A DNA stretch of 64,000 nt, taken from Poritiphilus sp965212595. Lineage in GTDB: Bacteria; Bacteroidota; Bacteroidia; Flavobacteriales; Flavobacteriaceae. The position numbers and the translations under genes are program-made. Every line of letters starts with the position of its first letter. Positions within the stretch are counted from its first letter, which is position 1. Of the stretch, positions 37,333 to 45,515 are shown one piece after another. The notes below the pieces were generated by a model, which was given only the letters and a program-made list of their open reading frames with translations, had not been told where the DNA came from and did not search any database. The stretch lies in assembly GCA_965212595.1 (NCBI GenBank), contig CBDBVE010000007.1, forward strand, positions 647,966-711,965. Reading direction: 5' to 3'.

Positions 37333-38040
37333 ATGTCCATAAAGTGTATCATAATAGACGACGAACCTCTGGCTATTCAGATCATTGAGCAACATCTGGA
37401 GAAGATCCCCGATCTTGTATTGACAGCCAGTTTTCAAAATCCGTTAGAGGCTTTCGAATTGCTTAAGACAACCAAGGTTGATCTTCTCTTTCTCGATATT
37501 CAAATGCCTTTGTTAACAGGAATTGATTTCATAAAAGCGCTTGACAACCCTCCTGCTGTAGTTTTTACTACGGCCTATCGAGACTATGCTATTGAAAGCT
37601 ATGAATTGAACATTGTAGATTATTTGCTAAAGCCTATTTCATTTAAGCGGTTTTTTAAGGCCATAAATAAGTTTCGAAAACTTGCCCAAATTCAGGTTTC
37701 TAATAACCTTCCAGAGGAGGTGTCTCCTACTAACGACCACATATATGTCAATTCTAACAAAAAGTATGTCAAAGTTCTCTTCGGGCACATAACCTATGTA
37801 GAAAGCTTAAAAGACTATATACGAATCCACACTTCCGACGACACCATTATAACCAAGGACAAGATCAGTGAATTTGAAAAAAAATTGCCTGGGCAATTTC
37901 TGAGGATCCATAGGTCTTACCTTGTGAATGTATCAAAAATATCGGCCTTTACAGCCAAAGATGTAGAAATTGGTAGTGCAGAAATTCCTATTGGAGACAG
38001 TTATAAAAAAGAGGTGTTGCTCCACCTGAAAGGTGGGTAA
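37333..38040 (+). CDS. LytTR-family response regulator
   Basis: A 235-residue regulator: receiver domain (1-120) with the acidic pair D9-D10, phospho-acceptor Asp55 (LLFLDIQMP) and switch Lys (LLKPI), followed by a LytTR DNA-binding domain (about 135-233, with HIYVNSNKKYVKV and FLRIHRSYLVNVSKIS). Partner of the kinase immediately upstream. Such pairs often regulate nearby small or membrane proteins; the target here is unknown. Confidence 0.93.
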   Translation: MSIKCIIIDDEPLAIQIIEQHLEKIPDLVLTASFQNPLEAFELLKTTKVDLLFLDIQMPLLTGIDFIKALDNPPAVVFTTAYRDYAIESYELNIVDYLLKPISFKRFFKAINKFRKLAQIQVSNNLPEEVSPTNDHIYVNSNKKYVKVLFGHITYVESLKDYIRIHTSDDTIITKDKISEFEKKLPGQFLRIHRSYLVNVSKISAFTAKDVEIGSAEIPIGDSYKKEVLLHLKGG

Positions 38041-38078
38041 TTTACATTGGGAGTCTTCTACAAGTTTCCCTGATCCTA

Positions 38079-38279
38079 TTATTTTTTTCCCTTCTTTTTA
38101 TCTTCTGTACGCTCCGTTTTAGCCTTGTTCAGATCTATCATTTTATCTTCTTCATAAATGGCATTGTACAGGCCGAGCATAATGGCCGCACTAATCAACA
38201 CCAGCTTTCTTCCAAACCGCTTTACCAATGACTTAAAAGCCTTTAAAATAAGGTCGCATACTATTTTTAGTTTATACAT
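38079..38279 (-). CDS. Small membrane protein, unknown function
   Basis: A 66-residue protein (start ATG at 38279 preferred to 38318, since it opens with MYKLKIVCDLILKAFKSL). A hydrophobic segment (KLVLISAAIMLGLYNAI) follows a basic helix, and the tail is highly charged (KAKTERTEDKKKGKK). It could be a single-pass membrane protein. I do not recognise a family. Convergent with the LytTR regulator gene. Confidence 0.5.
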   Translation of the reverse strand: MYKLKIVCDLILKAFKSLVKRFGRKLVLISAAIMLGLYNAIYEEDKMIDLNKAKTERTEDKKKGKK

Positions 38280-38357
38280 AACTCCCGGGATTAGAATGAA
38301 TGAATAGAGGTATTCCATATGCGTAGAACCGCATATCAGCCTAGAAAGTGAAGTCTT

Positions 38358-38726
38358 CTAAGCTACGTATAAACTGGTATTAGGTTTTGCCTTTGCATGT
38401 CTGCAAAATCTAGAAAACAGCGAAGTGGAGAATTGATAGGTAATAGCTATAGAAAGCCATTCTTGCCGAATTAGAAAAGTTTTTATAAGACGGCCGTAAT
38501 TTTCTTTGAGCCTTGCTAAGAAGTGCGCATAGAAGCGTGCAATTTCTATATGTAAGGAGTGGTGCGACCGATAAGCGGTTGTAGTGCTTTTGCGCTGAGC
38601 TACCGGAGAATAAAGGACGGAGATTGTATAATGTAAGTTTTGACCACTACTGACAGCAGTCCCTGCATTTAAGGCAAGGCCTAAAATCAGTAGAAGTGAA
38701 AAGCAATATGTAAGAAATCTGTGCAA
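38358..38726 (-). CDS. Hypothetical exported protein
   Basis: A 122-residue reading frame opening with a plausible signal peptide (FLTYCFSLLLILGLALNAGTA). The rest is basic and Ser/His-rich with no recognised motif. It could be a genuine small exported protein of the neighbouring set (38-39.5 kb) or a chance frame. Twenty bases separate it from the end of the next gene. Confidence 0.4.
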   Translation of the reverse strand: MHRFLTYCFSLLLILGLALNAGTAVSSGQNLHYTISVLYSPVAQRKSTTTAYRSHHSLHIEIARFYAHFLARLKENYGRLIKTFLIRQEWLSIAITYQFSTSLFSRFCRHAKAKPNTSLYVA

Positions 38727-38744
38727 GATACTTAACTTTAATCG

Positions 38745-39468
38745 CTACTCTTGTTGCTGCTCCTCCAGGTACGTAAGCAATTGAATCACATCTTTTTCCT
38801 TCCTAAACGAAAGCTTATGCTCTTTAGCCAGGCGAAGTAAGGGATTCGCTTCTTTCTTAAAGTGTTTTAGCAGTTCCTTTTTGTTTAATTTTATTTCGAT
38901 GGGAATTCCTTTCTCCTTTAGCAGATAGTATTCGGAGAGGCGGGCGATATCCAATTTTGCTTTTTTAAACATCAAAGGATCTATATCTGCCTTCCGAACC
39001 GATACATAGTAGCGCTTCAAAAATTGGATCTTCCCATTTGGGGCGCTGTACAATAATTCGAGGTATTTGTTGCCAAGGATACTACCCAGGTAGAATTTTT
39101 TAAACCGTTTTTGGTTAATAACAAAATGATCAACACTTGCCTTATCAAACAAGAAAATAGAGTCTGAAGACATCTTAAATACGAGGGCTTCATCGTAAAA
39201 ACTATAATTGATTCTATTAATCTTGTGTGCACTATTAATCACTCCCTTTGTTTTCCCATTCTTCAAAATAAAAGAGCTTCTTTTGCTCCAAAGGAGTCAA
39301 TTGATTTTTAAAAGCTACATTCCAAAAAGTGCGTCCAAGCGGGGAATTGGAATAAAAATTAGCGCTTACCAAATTAATATCATTTGCCGAGGAGGGAGAT
39401 TGGGCAAAAATCATAAAGCCAGTGCAACTGGCTAAAAGGAAGAAAAAAGCAGCCTTCAATCTGAACAT
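38745..39468 (-). pseudogene. Exported protein of unknown function, frame broken once
   Basis: Read through, a 240-residue protein: signal peptide (AAFFFLLASCTGFMIFAQ), then a mixed alpha/beta body ending LSFRKEKDVIQLLTYLEEQ, similar in style to flavobacterial exported proteins with no known role. The frame breaks at 39244-39246, where CCC on the plus strand should be CC; correction gives WENKGVINSAHKINRIN. As given, two fragments overlap at 39235-39266. The break is a single added base, like those in the 7.5-10.9 kb cluster. Confidence 0.6.
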
Positions 39469-39609
39469 ATCGTGAGTATTAGAATACCCTTAAATAGCAT
39501 GCAAACAGTTTATTGGATATATGCTACAAAAGTACTTAAAGATTTGTCTGCCTCTTTGGTTCTCTAAAGGTATGAAGAATTGCCTGCTTGCACAGCATAT
39601 TTGTATATT

Positions 39610-41449
39610 CTATTCAATGAATAGGGTAAAATACTCAATTCCGGTTTCTAACACTTTCTCCCAGGCTCTTTTAATATTTTCCCTTTCATTCATATCTATC
39701 CTGCACATCGCGTCAAAAGCCTCATTTTCACTACCGCTCTTGCCACAAACAATTTGGATTAGAGCGCTTTTAAACCAATACAGTTCTGCAGGACTAATAT
39801 TAATATAGTAACTATCTTTAGCTGTCCTCTTTCCTCCCTTTCCGTGTTTTTTGGCAATGTGCTCAAGCATCTTGATTTCATCGCGTTCCTTGCCTTCAGC
39901 AATCATAGAAGCATATTCTATAAGTCCAAATAAGGCCCCCTGAAGATGGTTGTACTGCCTCTGTAGTACCTCGGTATTTTCTTTTTGAAGACCAAACCTT
40001 TGGAATTTCTCCTTTACGTTTCGGTCTTCCATGAATTTCCTATAAAATGCTTTGAGGAAGCCTATTCCGTTTACCTCTGCATTCAGAGATCGCAAATAAC
40101 TGTTCCGCACGCGTCTAATATCAAGAGGTTGCAGGGCAGATTCGGATATCTCAGCAATCGCGGCCGCCAAATCTGGATATCTTTTCTGAGCAGACGGTTC
40201 TGTCATCCTATGAAATATTCTATGCAATTTCTCCACTTTCAGATCCAAACCTGTTTCCGTTCTCTTTCTGAACTCTGCCTCGGTAGGTGGTTCTGCCAAC
40301 TCTTCGATATCCTGGAAAGTACATGGCATCCTTCCCGTAAGCAATTCTATGCCAAGGAGACCAAGCTGATACTGGTCTATTTTTTCCATCCTTTCCTGAC
40401 TGGTTAATGCCTGCCAGATCTACATTGAAAATTTCTGGTGCCAAATATGCAAGGTCTTCCTTATAATGTTCCTCTGTTTTTTTGCCGAGCGCTTTAAGCT
40501 CCCGAATGTCTTTTGTTATTTTCTCTTTATCGATTTCCGTCATTCGATTAAGCGGATTTAGGTAAAGGTTCTTACCAAACTCGCTTAGAAGAATGTTTGT
40601 AGGCTTAATATTGCAATGGTCTAGATTCACATTCTGCAACGCGTTGCCTATTTGCTTTAAATGATTTGCAACTTCTTGCGAACTCACCTTATTATTAGCT
40701 TTAATAATGGTCCGTAAAGACCCTCCTTCAATAAAGTCAAGTACGATATGTGGATGTAATTCGTAGTCCGCATCAAAAATTTGCACGCTATGTGGAACTA
40801 AATTTGCAAATTCGAGTGCATTAAATAAAGTATTTTTAAGCTTTTTCGGCTTCTTATTGTCCTTGTAAATTCTAATTACAACCTGGCGCTTTAAACGAAT
40901 ATCTGTTGCTTCGCAAATGATCACCTTCGACTTCTCCCTGATTACATTTTTTAAGGTATATCGGTTGGAATAAACTTCAAAAAAATTCAGCAACAACAGG
41001 CCCGTTTTCAATTTCAAATGTTATAAATTCAATTTTTTTTGCGAGCTGATCTATTCCCGAAGAATCCGTTATATCGAGTTCAAGTCCCTGAAAATCAACA
41101 AGTTTTCGAACAGATTTTGGTAGGTCGTTCGTTTTGGGTACATCCTTTCGATCCAGAAGAATTGGAATAATTCTTTTTCCTTGTTTATATGCCAATTCGA
41201 ACTCCTTTTTTACCCAATCATTCTTATCAAATAACCGGTCTTCTCTCCAGTCTTTCCCAATTAACATTAAAACCACTTCAGACTCGGCCAGTTTCTCCTT
41301 AATCCTTTGACTCCAATCCAATTGGTTCCTAAATCAATGTCCTCTTTGTCATAGAAAGTCTTAAACTTACTCCTTAATTTGGTGTGCAAAAGAGCCGCCG
41401 ATTTCTTCGAGTCTTGCCGCCGATAGCTTATGAATATCTTGCTTTTCAT
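39610..41449 (-). pseudogene. TIR-pseudokinase-globin protein, frame broken three times
   Basis: Read through, one protein of about 610 residues. Residues 1-145: TIR domain (KIFISYRRQDS, VLMLIGKDW, and Glu in DWVKKEFELAYKQGK at the NADase catalytic position). Residues 155-430: kinase-like fold with APE (DLAYLAPEIF) and KIDQYQLGLLGIELLTG, but Arg for the ATP Lys (VVIRIYK), HCN for HRD (DHCNIKPTNILL) and no DFG, so probably a pseudokinase. Residues about 450-610: a globin-like domain, with AFYRKFMEDRNVKEKFQ and a candidate proximal His in IAKKHGKGG. Breaks: a CCAAT CCAAT tandem duplication at 41313-41322, one extra A in A7 at 40979-40985, and one extra T in T6 at 40380-40385. The TIR call is firm, the pseudokinase good and the globin fairly good. 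Confidence 0.72.
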
Positions 41450-41561
41450 TGGTGGTCAGGTAATTTGTTGGGGGAGTAAGGTGAAAACGCCTTATATCTA
41501 GTAGGGATTTTCTTCAATTAAATTACAATTTTTTTTGAATTCCTCAGCTAAAACTTAGTGT

Positions 41562-42047
41562 TCAATTGTCGCTATCCCCACCTAGCACCGCAGACTGGCC
41601 GCTAAGTAACTTCCAGCCGTCATTGCGCTTTACAAGAGTTCCAGATTCAATGATCCTAATCACTGAAACCACCTCGGCAGTATCCGTGGTTTGCGCGTGA
41701 ACAATGCCTGAATAGGTAGCGATGGAATTAGACAAAGGAAAAATTTCTAAGGCACTCCATTCAAATTCAGCTTTTTTCAGTGCTTTGTCATTCTGCATAA
41801 GGATTGTCTTTACCGAATCGTAGCTTAAGGCGGAAGTATAACCCGGGGGTACCCAAAAAAAATCGGAAGAATCGTCCAGGTATTGAAACTCTGCCCTAAG
41901 CCCTCGCTGCTCAATGGCCTCATGGTAATCATAAAGCATTTGTTTTACCTCGGCAGTAACCTCTACCTTGTCTAAAGGCCCTGACTTTTGCGGATTGCCA
42001 CAGGCGAACAGGATCATGAATATTGAAAAAAGCACCGTCTTTTTCAT
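41562..42047 (-). CDS. Lipoprotein with NTF2-like (DUF4440-type) fold
   Basis: A 161-residue lipoprotein: lipobox in FMILFACG (Cys16) then a short linker and an SnoaL/NTF2-like domain (LYDYHEAIEQRGLRAEFQYL, ending VVSVIRIIESGTLVKRNDGWKLLSGQ). The last segment, with aromatic GWK before a final strand, is typical of DUF4440-like proteins. Binding or catalytic activity unknown. It lies upstream of the TIR gene on the same strand, 112 bases away, but a functional link is not shown. Confidence 0.78.
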   Translation of the reverse strand: MKKTVLFSIFMILFACGNPQKSGPLDKVEVTAEVKQMLYDYHEAIEQRGLRAEFQYLDDSSDFFWVPPGYTSALSYDSVKTILMQNDKALKKAEFEWSALEIFPLSNSIATYSGIVHAQTTDTAEVVSVIRIIESGTLVKRNDGWKLLSGQSAVLGGDSDN

Positions 42048-42267
42048 GACATTTTTATGGATTAGGCCGTTCTCTTAAAGGTAATAAGAAATTGCGGAGG
42101 AAGTTCTAAAGTGAAAACTATTAGTCGTCAGTTCTTTGATTTGCTACTAATCTGGTATCAAGGCGTTCTAAAATTACGACTGCATTGGCTTTGTATGCGC
42201 GTAATTCACCCAAGTAATTATTATGTGCTAAGATGCTATACGCAGCAACCCGCAATAAAAGTAACAT

Positions 42268-43398
42268 TTATACCCTAAGATGCACTTTTCCAGAATCAAA
42301 AAACAGCGCATCTATGGCTTCATCTAGCACCTCCTGTACTTTTGGATCTGTACAATTGATAAGTACCACAACCACCATCTGCTGCTCCGGATAGACAAAA
42401 AAGTTGCTATAGCCTCCCACGCCATTGCCAACATGCCCGTAATAAGGCCTGCCGCCCTTGTCTTCGCTTACCTGCCAACCAAGTCCGTAGTAAGTGGGTA
42501 TGTTATCAATTGTTTGAGAGCTTAAAAACTCGGAAAGTACTTTTTCTTCCGCGATCTTCCTGTCTAAATAGGCCTGTCCAAGTTTGGCGATATCCTCTGA
42601 AGTAGAAAGATAGCCTCCTCCCGCCAGCTTGTATTCATTATTTACCTCTACTGCCTTTTTAAAGCCGCCAGGGGTTCTGCTGTAGAAGGCGGCCCAGGTG
42701 TGAGGAGGTCTCGACTGCGCTCGACCTGACAAAGACTGCGCTCGGTCTAATGAGGAGATCTCAGGAAAGGTGTTCGTCATATCCAACGGTGCCAGGACTT
42801 TCTGCTTTACATAAGTCTCAAATGGCATTTTTGCGGCTTCCTGCATGGCCAATGATATAAGAACCCAATCAAAACTATTGTAATTATAGCCTTTCCCAGG
42901 GTCAAAAAGCAAATCATCATTTTGAAAAACTTCCAAACTATCTTTGATAGAATAGGGTTTGTTAAGCGCATACTCTTTTCCCCTATAAGTGCGAATTCCG
43001 GCAGTATGACCCGCTAGTTGTCTCAGTGTGATATCTGCTTGCTTTCGCGGAAAGGAGGGTATGTGATCGTAAATAGAATCATCTAAGCCTATAGTACCTT
43101 CGGTCACCATTTCGGCTAATGCGGTAGCCGCAATAGGTTTGGAGACGCTGGCTATCCTGAAAATCGTATTTCGGGGATCTACAGGACTTTTCTTATCAAT
43201 ATCAGCGCAGCCATAACCTTTTTGTAGCAAGACTGCGGCATTTTTCAAAACTGTTACCGCCATCCCGGGTACCTGCCTGTCATTAGCCAAAGCTGCAAAT
43301 AAGGCATCGGCTCTGGCCAGACCATGTAGTTGGGACTTATCGGCCAGTACACGGTTTGTCGCGAAAAGATTCTTTAAATATTTCAGTAGTGGTTTCAA
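42268..43398 (-). CDS. Serine hydrolase of the beta-lactamase/penicillin-binding fold
   Basis: A 376-residue class C-like serine hydrolase. Catalytic Ser-x-x-Lys in RIASVSKPIAATAL, Tyr-x-Asn in KGYNYNSFDWV, and the third motif region GHVGNGVGGYSNF. There is no obvious N-terminal signal peptide. A short loop (RAQSLSGRAQSRPP) is encoded by an inserted repeat (42707-42747) that stays in frame, next to the substrate-side region; its effect is unknown. Related enzymes act on peptidoglycan fragments, esters or beta-lactams; no substrate can be assigned. Confidence 0.85.
   Translation of the reverse strand: MKPLLKYLKNLFATNRVLADKSQLHGLARADALFAALANDRQVPGMAVTVLKNAAVLLQKGYGCADIDKKSPVDPRNTIFRIASVSKPIAATALAEMVTEGTIGLDDSIYDHIPSFPRKQADITLRQLAGHTAGIRTYRGKEYALNKPYSIKDSLEVFQNDDLLFDPGKGYNYNSFDWVLISLAMQEAAKMPFETYVKQKVLAPLDMTNTFPEISSLDRAQSLSGRAQSRPPHTWAAFYSRTPGGFKKAVEVNNEYKLAGGGYLSTSEDIAKLGQAYLDRKIAEEKVLSEFLSSQTIDNIPTYYGLGWQVSEDKGGRPYYGHVGNGVGGYSNFFVYPEQQMVVVVLINCTDPKVQEVLDEAIDALFFDSGKVHLRV
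42707..42747. repeat. GACTGCGCTCG direct repeat inside the serine hydrolase gene
   Basis: GACTGCGCTCG occurs at 42713-42723 and 42734-42744, flanked by GGTC at both ends of a 41-base stretch. The copies are 21 bases apart, so the insertion adds seven-residue units (RAQS...RAQS) without breaking the frame. A GACTGCGCTC motif of this kind is scattered through many Bacteroidota genomes to my recollection, mostly between genes. Confidence 0.6.
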
Positions 43399-43408
43399 AG
43401 AGAGGGAA

Positions 43409-43436
43409 ATTCTTAATTCTTCATTCTAAATTCTAA
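43409..43436. repeat. Degenerate heptamer repeat
   Basis: Four consecutive units ATTCTTA, ATTCTTC, ATTCTAA, ATTCTAA in the space between the serine hydrolase start and the GIN lipoprotein end. A related tract (ATTCTTC, ATTCTAA, ATTCTCT) occurs at 24207-24227 at the end of the aminotransferase gene. Confidence 0.6.
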
Positions 43437-43475
43437 GTTGATTACAGCGATTAGGTCTCACTGCCTATAAACTGT

Positions 43476-44267
43476 CTAATCTTTAAAAATCAATTTACCG
43501 CGAAACAGTACTTCAACATCTATGGTTTCAGGACGATTAAAGCTCAGCACATCTCCGGTGCCTCGGATAACGCCTACCAATGACTCCTGGGGGTTTATCC
43601 TAATATTATTACTGCCTCTGTGATTCACATTTACATTTTGAGCTGTCAACTGCTCGGCCTCCACCCTGGAATCACCTGCGGCTATCGTAACAGATAAATT
43701 TTCTGTACTTCCCGAAAGTTTAAAAAATGCTATTCCGTTTACTAAAATGCCCACCGTCTCGCTAGCTAACTCCAGATCAAAAGAACCGTCAGTAGTTTCT
43801 GTGTCTGTATTGATAAAGCTTTCGGATATCAATTGTAAACTTGGAAAACCCAAAACACCATCACTTTCTATCGGGAGGCCCGTACTACTTCGTATTTCAG
43901 TAATGTTTGGTGAAGAAACAAACACCGTGGTCAAACCATATTCCCGAAAGAGATTACAACTGTTGGCGTTTCGTAAAATCAAGGTTCCGTTCTTAACCGT
44001 TGCGCTTACCTCATCTTTTAAGAATTCTCCAGTCTCTATCTCCACTCTTTGCACCGCATCTTGTCGTAAGACCAGGCGCACCCTTTCAAAGACCGTAATT
44101 TTATCAAAATTAGCCACCGCCACCTCATTCCTAACGAGATCTCCAGCGTTTTGGAAGCAATCTGGGGTATTATCCCCGTTACAGGACAAAAGCAAAATGC
44201 TAATCAAAGCAAACTTCAGCTTACTCCAAAGAGACAAATTGATAATTGATACTTGTTTACTGTTCAC
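43476..44267 (-). CDS. GIN-domain (DUF2807) lipoprotein
   Basis: A 263-residue lipoprotein (lipobox in LISILLLSC) with a head GIN domain of beta-helical turns, for example ISESFINTDTETTDGSFDLELASETVGILVNG. Second member of this family in the window, without close sequence identity to the one at 19.7 kb. The start is uncertain: the GTG at 44267 lies inside a heptamer repeat, and a TTG at 44237 (start of LSLWSKLKFAL) is equally possible. The gene is next to the PagL-like gene on the same strand. Confidence 0.75.
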   Translation of the reverse strand: MNSKQVSIINLSLWSKLKFALISILLLSCNGDNTPDCFQNAGDLVRNEVAVANFDKITVFERVRLVLRQDAVQRVEIETGEFLKDEVSATVKNGTLILRNANSCNLFREYGLTTVFVSSPNITEIRSSTGLPIESDGVLGFPSLQLISESFINTDTETTDGSFDLELASETVGILVNGIAFFKLSGSTENLSVTIAAGDSRVEAEQLTAQNVNVNHRGSNNIRINPQESLVGVIRGTGDVLSFNRPETIDVEVLFRGKLIFKD

Positions 44268-44329
44268 CGCTTACAGCCTATTGTTTATTGTTTACTGTTT
44301 ATTGTTTATTGTTTACTGCTTAATGTTCT
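44253..44329. repeat. Heptamer repeat, about eleven units
   Basis: Eleven successive 7-base units on the plus strand: TTGTTTA, CTGTTCA, CCGCTTA, CAGCCTA, TTGTTTA twice, CTGTTTA, TTGTTTA twice, CTGCTTA, ATGTTCT. It fills the gap between the PagL-like gene and the GIN lipoprotein gene and overlaps the candidate start of the latter. Confidence 0.75.
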
Positions 44330-45430
44330 CTAAAGACGCACCCCCACCCCAAACTCAACCGCCTCGGCCTTGGCCCCATGCGATTTTAAAGTAACGGCCC
44401 CAAACCATTTGTCGCCAAAATAGCGCTTTAATCCTATTCTGTTGTAGGTGCGCCCTTCAAAATCGAATGGGTAGTATACATAGTACCCTAACTGGCTAAT
44501 AATACTCATTTTGTTGATAAACAATTCGTGGCCCAGAAAAAGCCCGACTCTCTTAAAGTCGGTATCCTCATCCACATTCATTTCCGGAAATGAGATTGCC
44601 TGAAACCTAATAAGTTCTTTCAAAAAATTGGAAAAAAAGAGATCTGCTCCCAGTTGTACAGCGCTTCTTCTACTGAGGCGCTTGTCTGCATAACCAGAAA
44701 AAATGTAGAAGGGGAACTGACCAGAGTTGATTACATCGCTTTCGTTGAGCCCGGTTCTAAAAGCTATATTGTATTTTATAGGTTCTTTGATTTGTTCTTT
44801 TTCCGGATCCATTAAATACCCCTTCTGCTCCTGGTTTTCCAGGGAGTATACCAGTCCGGCGTTAAACGCAAAGGTATTTGTAGAAGTGTTGGGTGCTTTA
44901 AAATTAGCATTGGAATAATGCACCAAAGAGATCCCCGCCTTTACACCCAGGTTTTTTAATAGCTTTTCTTTTTGATAATTAAACATCACAAAGGTTGTAC
45001 TGAGTAGATGGGACCCGTAGGCATTATTCCTAAAGTTTTGGTTTCTATCGTAGGGGTTGGTGTTATAGGCTATTCCCTGCCCAATTCTAAATTGTAAGTT
45101 TCTTTTAAAAAAATAGAAATTGTAATGGGCATACAGACTAAAATTCTCCCCGAGAATAGCATTGTTCATGTCCTGGTAAATAAAGGTAATGCCTGTATCC
45201 GGATAGTTATACAGCTCCTGCCATTCCTCTTCCCCGAAGGTCTTTTTATTATAGGAGAGAATGAATCCGGCGGGATGCTCTGAAATTAAATGCGAAATGT
45301 CTGTATTATGAAGTAGAATAGACCCGTAAAACGGATTAAAATCGAGGGTGTAGGTACTCTGCTTCTCCGCTTCCTGGGAAAACCCACATAGAACACAAAG
45401 CAGGCAGGCAAGAAATATTTTGGTGTTCAT
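44330..45430 (-). CDS. PagL-like acyloxyacyl hydrolase (lipid A deacylase) candidate
   Basis: A 366-residue outer-membrane beta-barrel. The ATG at 45430 (MNTKIFLACLLCVLCGFSQ) gives a proper signal peptide; the upstream ATG at 45478 falls in a heptamer repeat. The segment SLVHYSNANFKAPNTSTNTF matches the His-Ser motif of PagL lipid A 3-O-deacylases. The length is about twice that of PagL of Proteobacteria because of extra strands, as in the flavobacterial family. Activity is inferred from motif and fold. It ends with VEFGVGVRL. Confidence 0.75.
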   Translation of the reverse strand: MNTKIFLACLLCVLCGFSQEAEKQSTYTLDFNPFYGSILLHNTDISHLISEHPAGFILSYNKKTFGEEEWQELYNYPDTGITFIYQDMNNAILGENFSLYAHYNFYFFKRNLQFRIGQGIAYNTNPYDRNQNFRNNAYGSHLLSTTFVMFNYQKEKLLKNLGVKAGISLVHYSNANFKAPNTSTNTFAFNAGLVYSLENQEQKGYLMDPEKEQIKEPIKYNIAFRTGLNESDVINSGQFPFYIFSGYADKRLSRRSAVQLGADLFFSNFLKELIRFQAISFPEMNVDEDTDFKRVGLFLGHELFINKMSIISQLGYYVYYPFDFEGRTYNRIGLKRYFGDKWFGAVTLKSHGAKAEAVEFGVGVRL

Positions 45431-45449
45431 TGGGGTAAAAGTAGATAAA

Positions 45450-45515
45450 AGTAAGCAGTTGGCAGTAAGCAGTTCCAAGAAGATTGTCTACCGCACACTG
45501 CTAATTACCCACTAA
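45450..45515. repeat. Two heptamer-repeat tracts between the PagL-like gene and metF
   Basis: AGTAAGC, AGTTGGC, AGTAAGC, AGTTCCA at 45450-45477, and CTACCGC, ACACTGC, TAATTAC, CCACTAA at 45488-45515. The second tract runs into the last bases of metF (stop at 45512). Both show the same 7-base phase as other tracts here. Confidence 0.55.

Noticed and set aside
39610..41449. Three separate genes (TIR protein, kinase, globin)
   Set aside because: Removing the insertions joins them into one continuous frame with no start codon or ribosome site at the joints; the apparent inner starts are TTG codons within the domains.
42713..42744. CRISPR-like direct repeats
   Set aside because: Only two short copies, within a coding region, no spacers or cas genes anywhere in the window.
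44253..44329. CRISPR array or insertion-sequence end
   Set aside because: The unit is seven bases without spacers, and no transposase or terminal inverted repeats are present.
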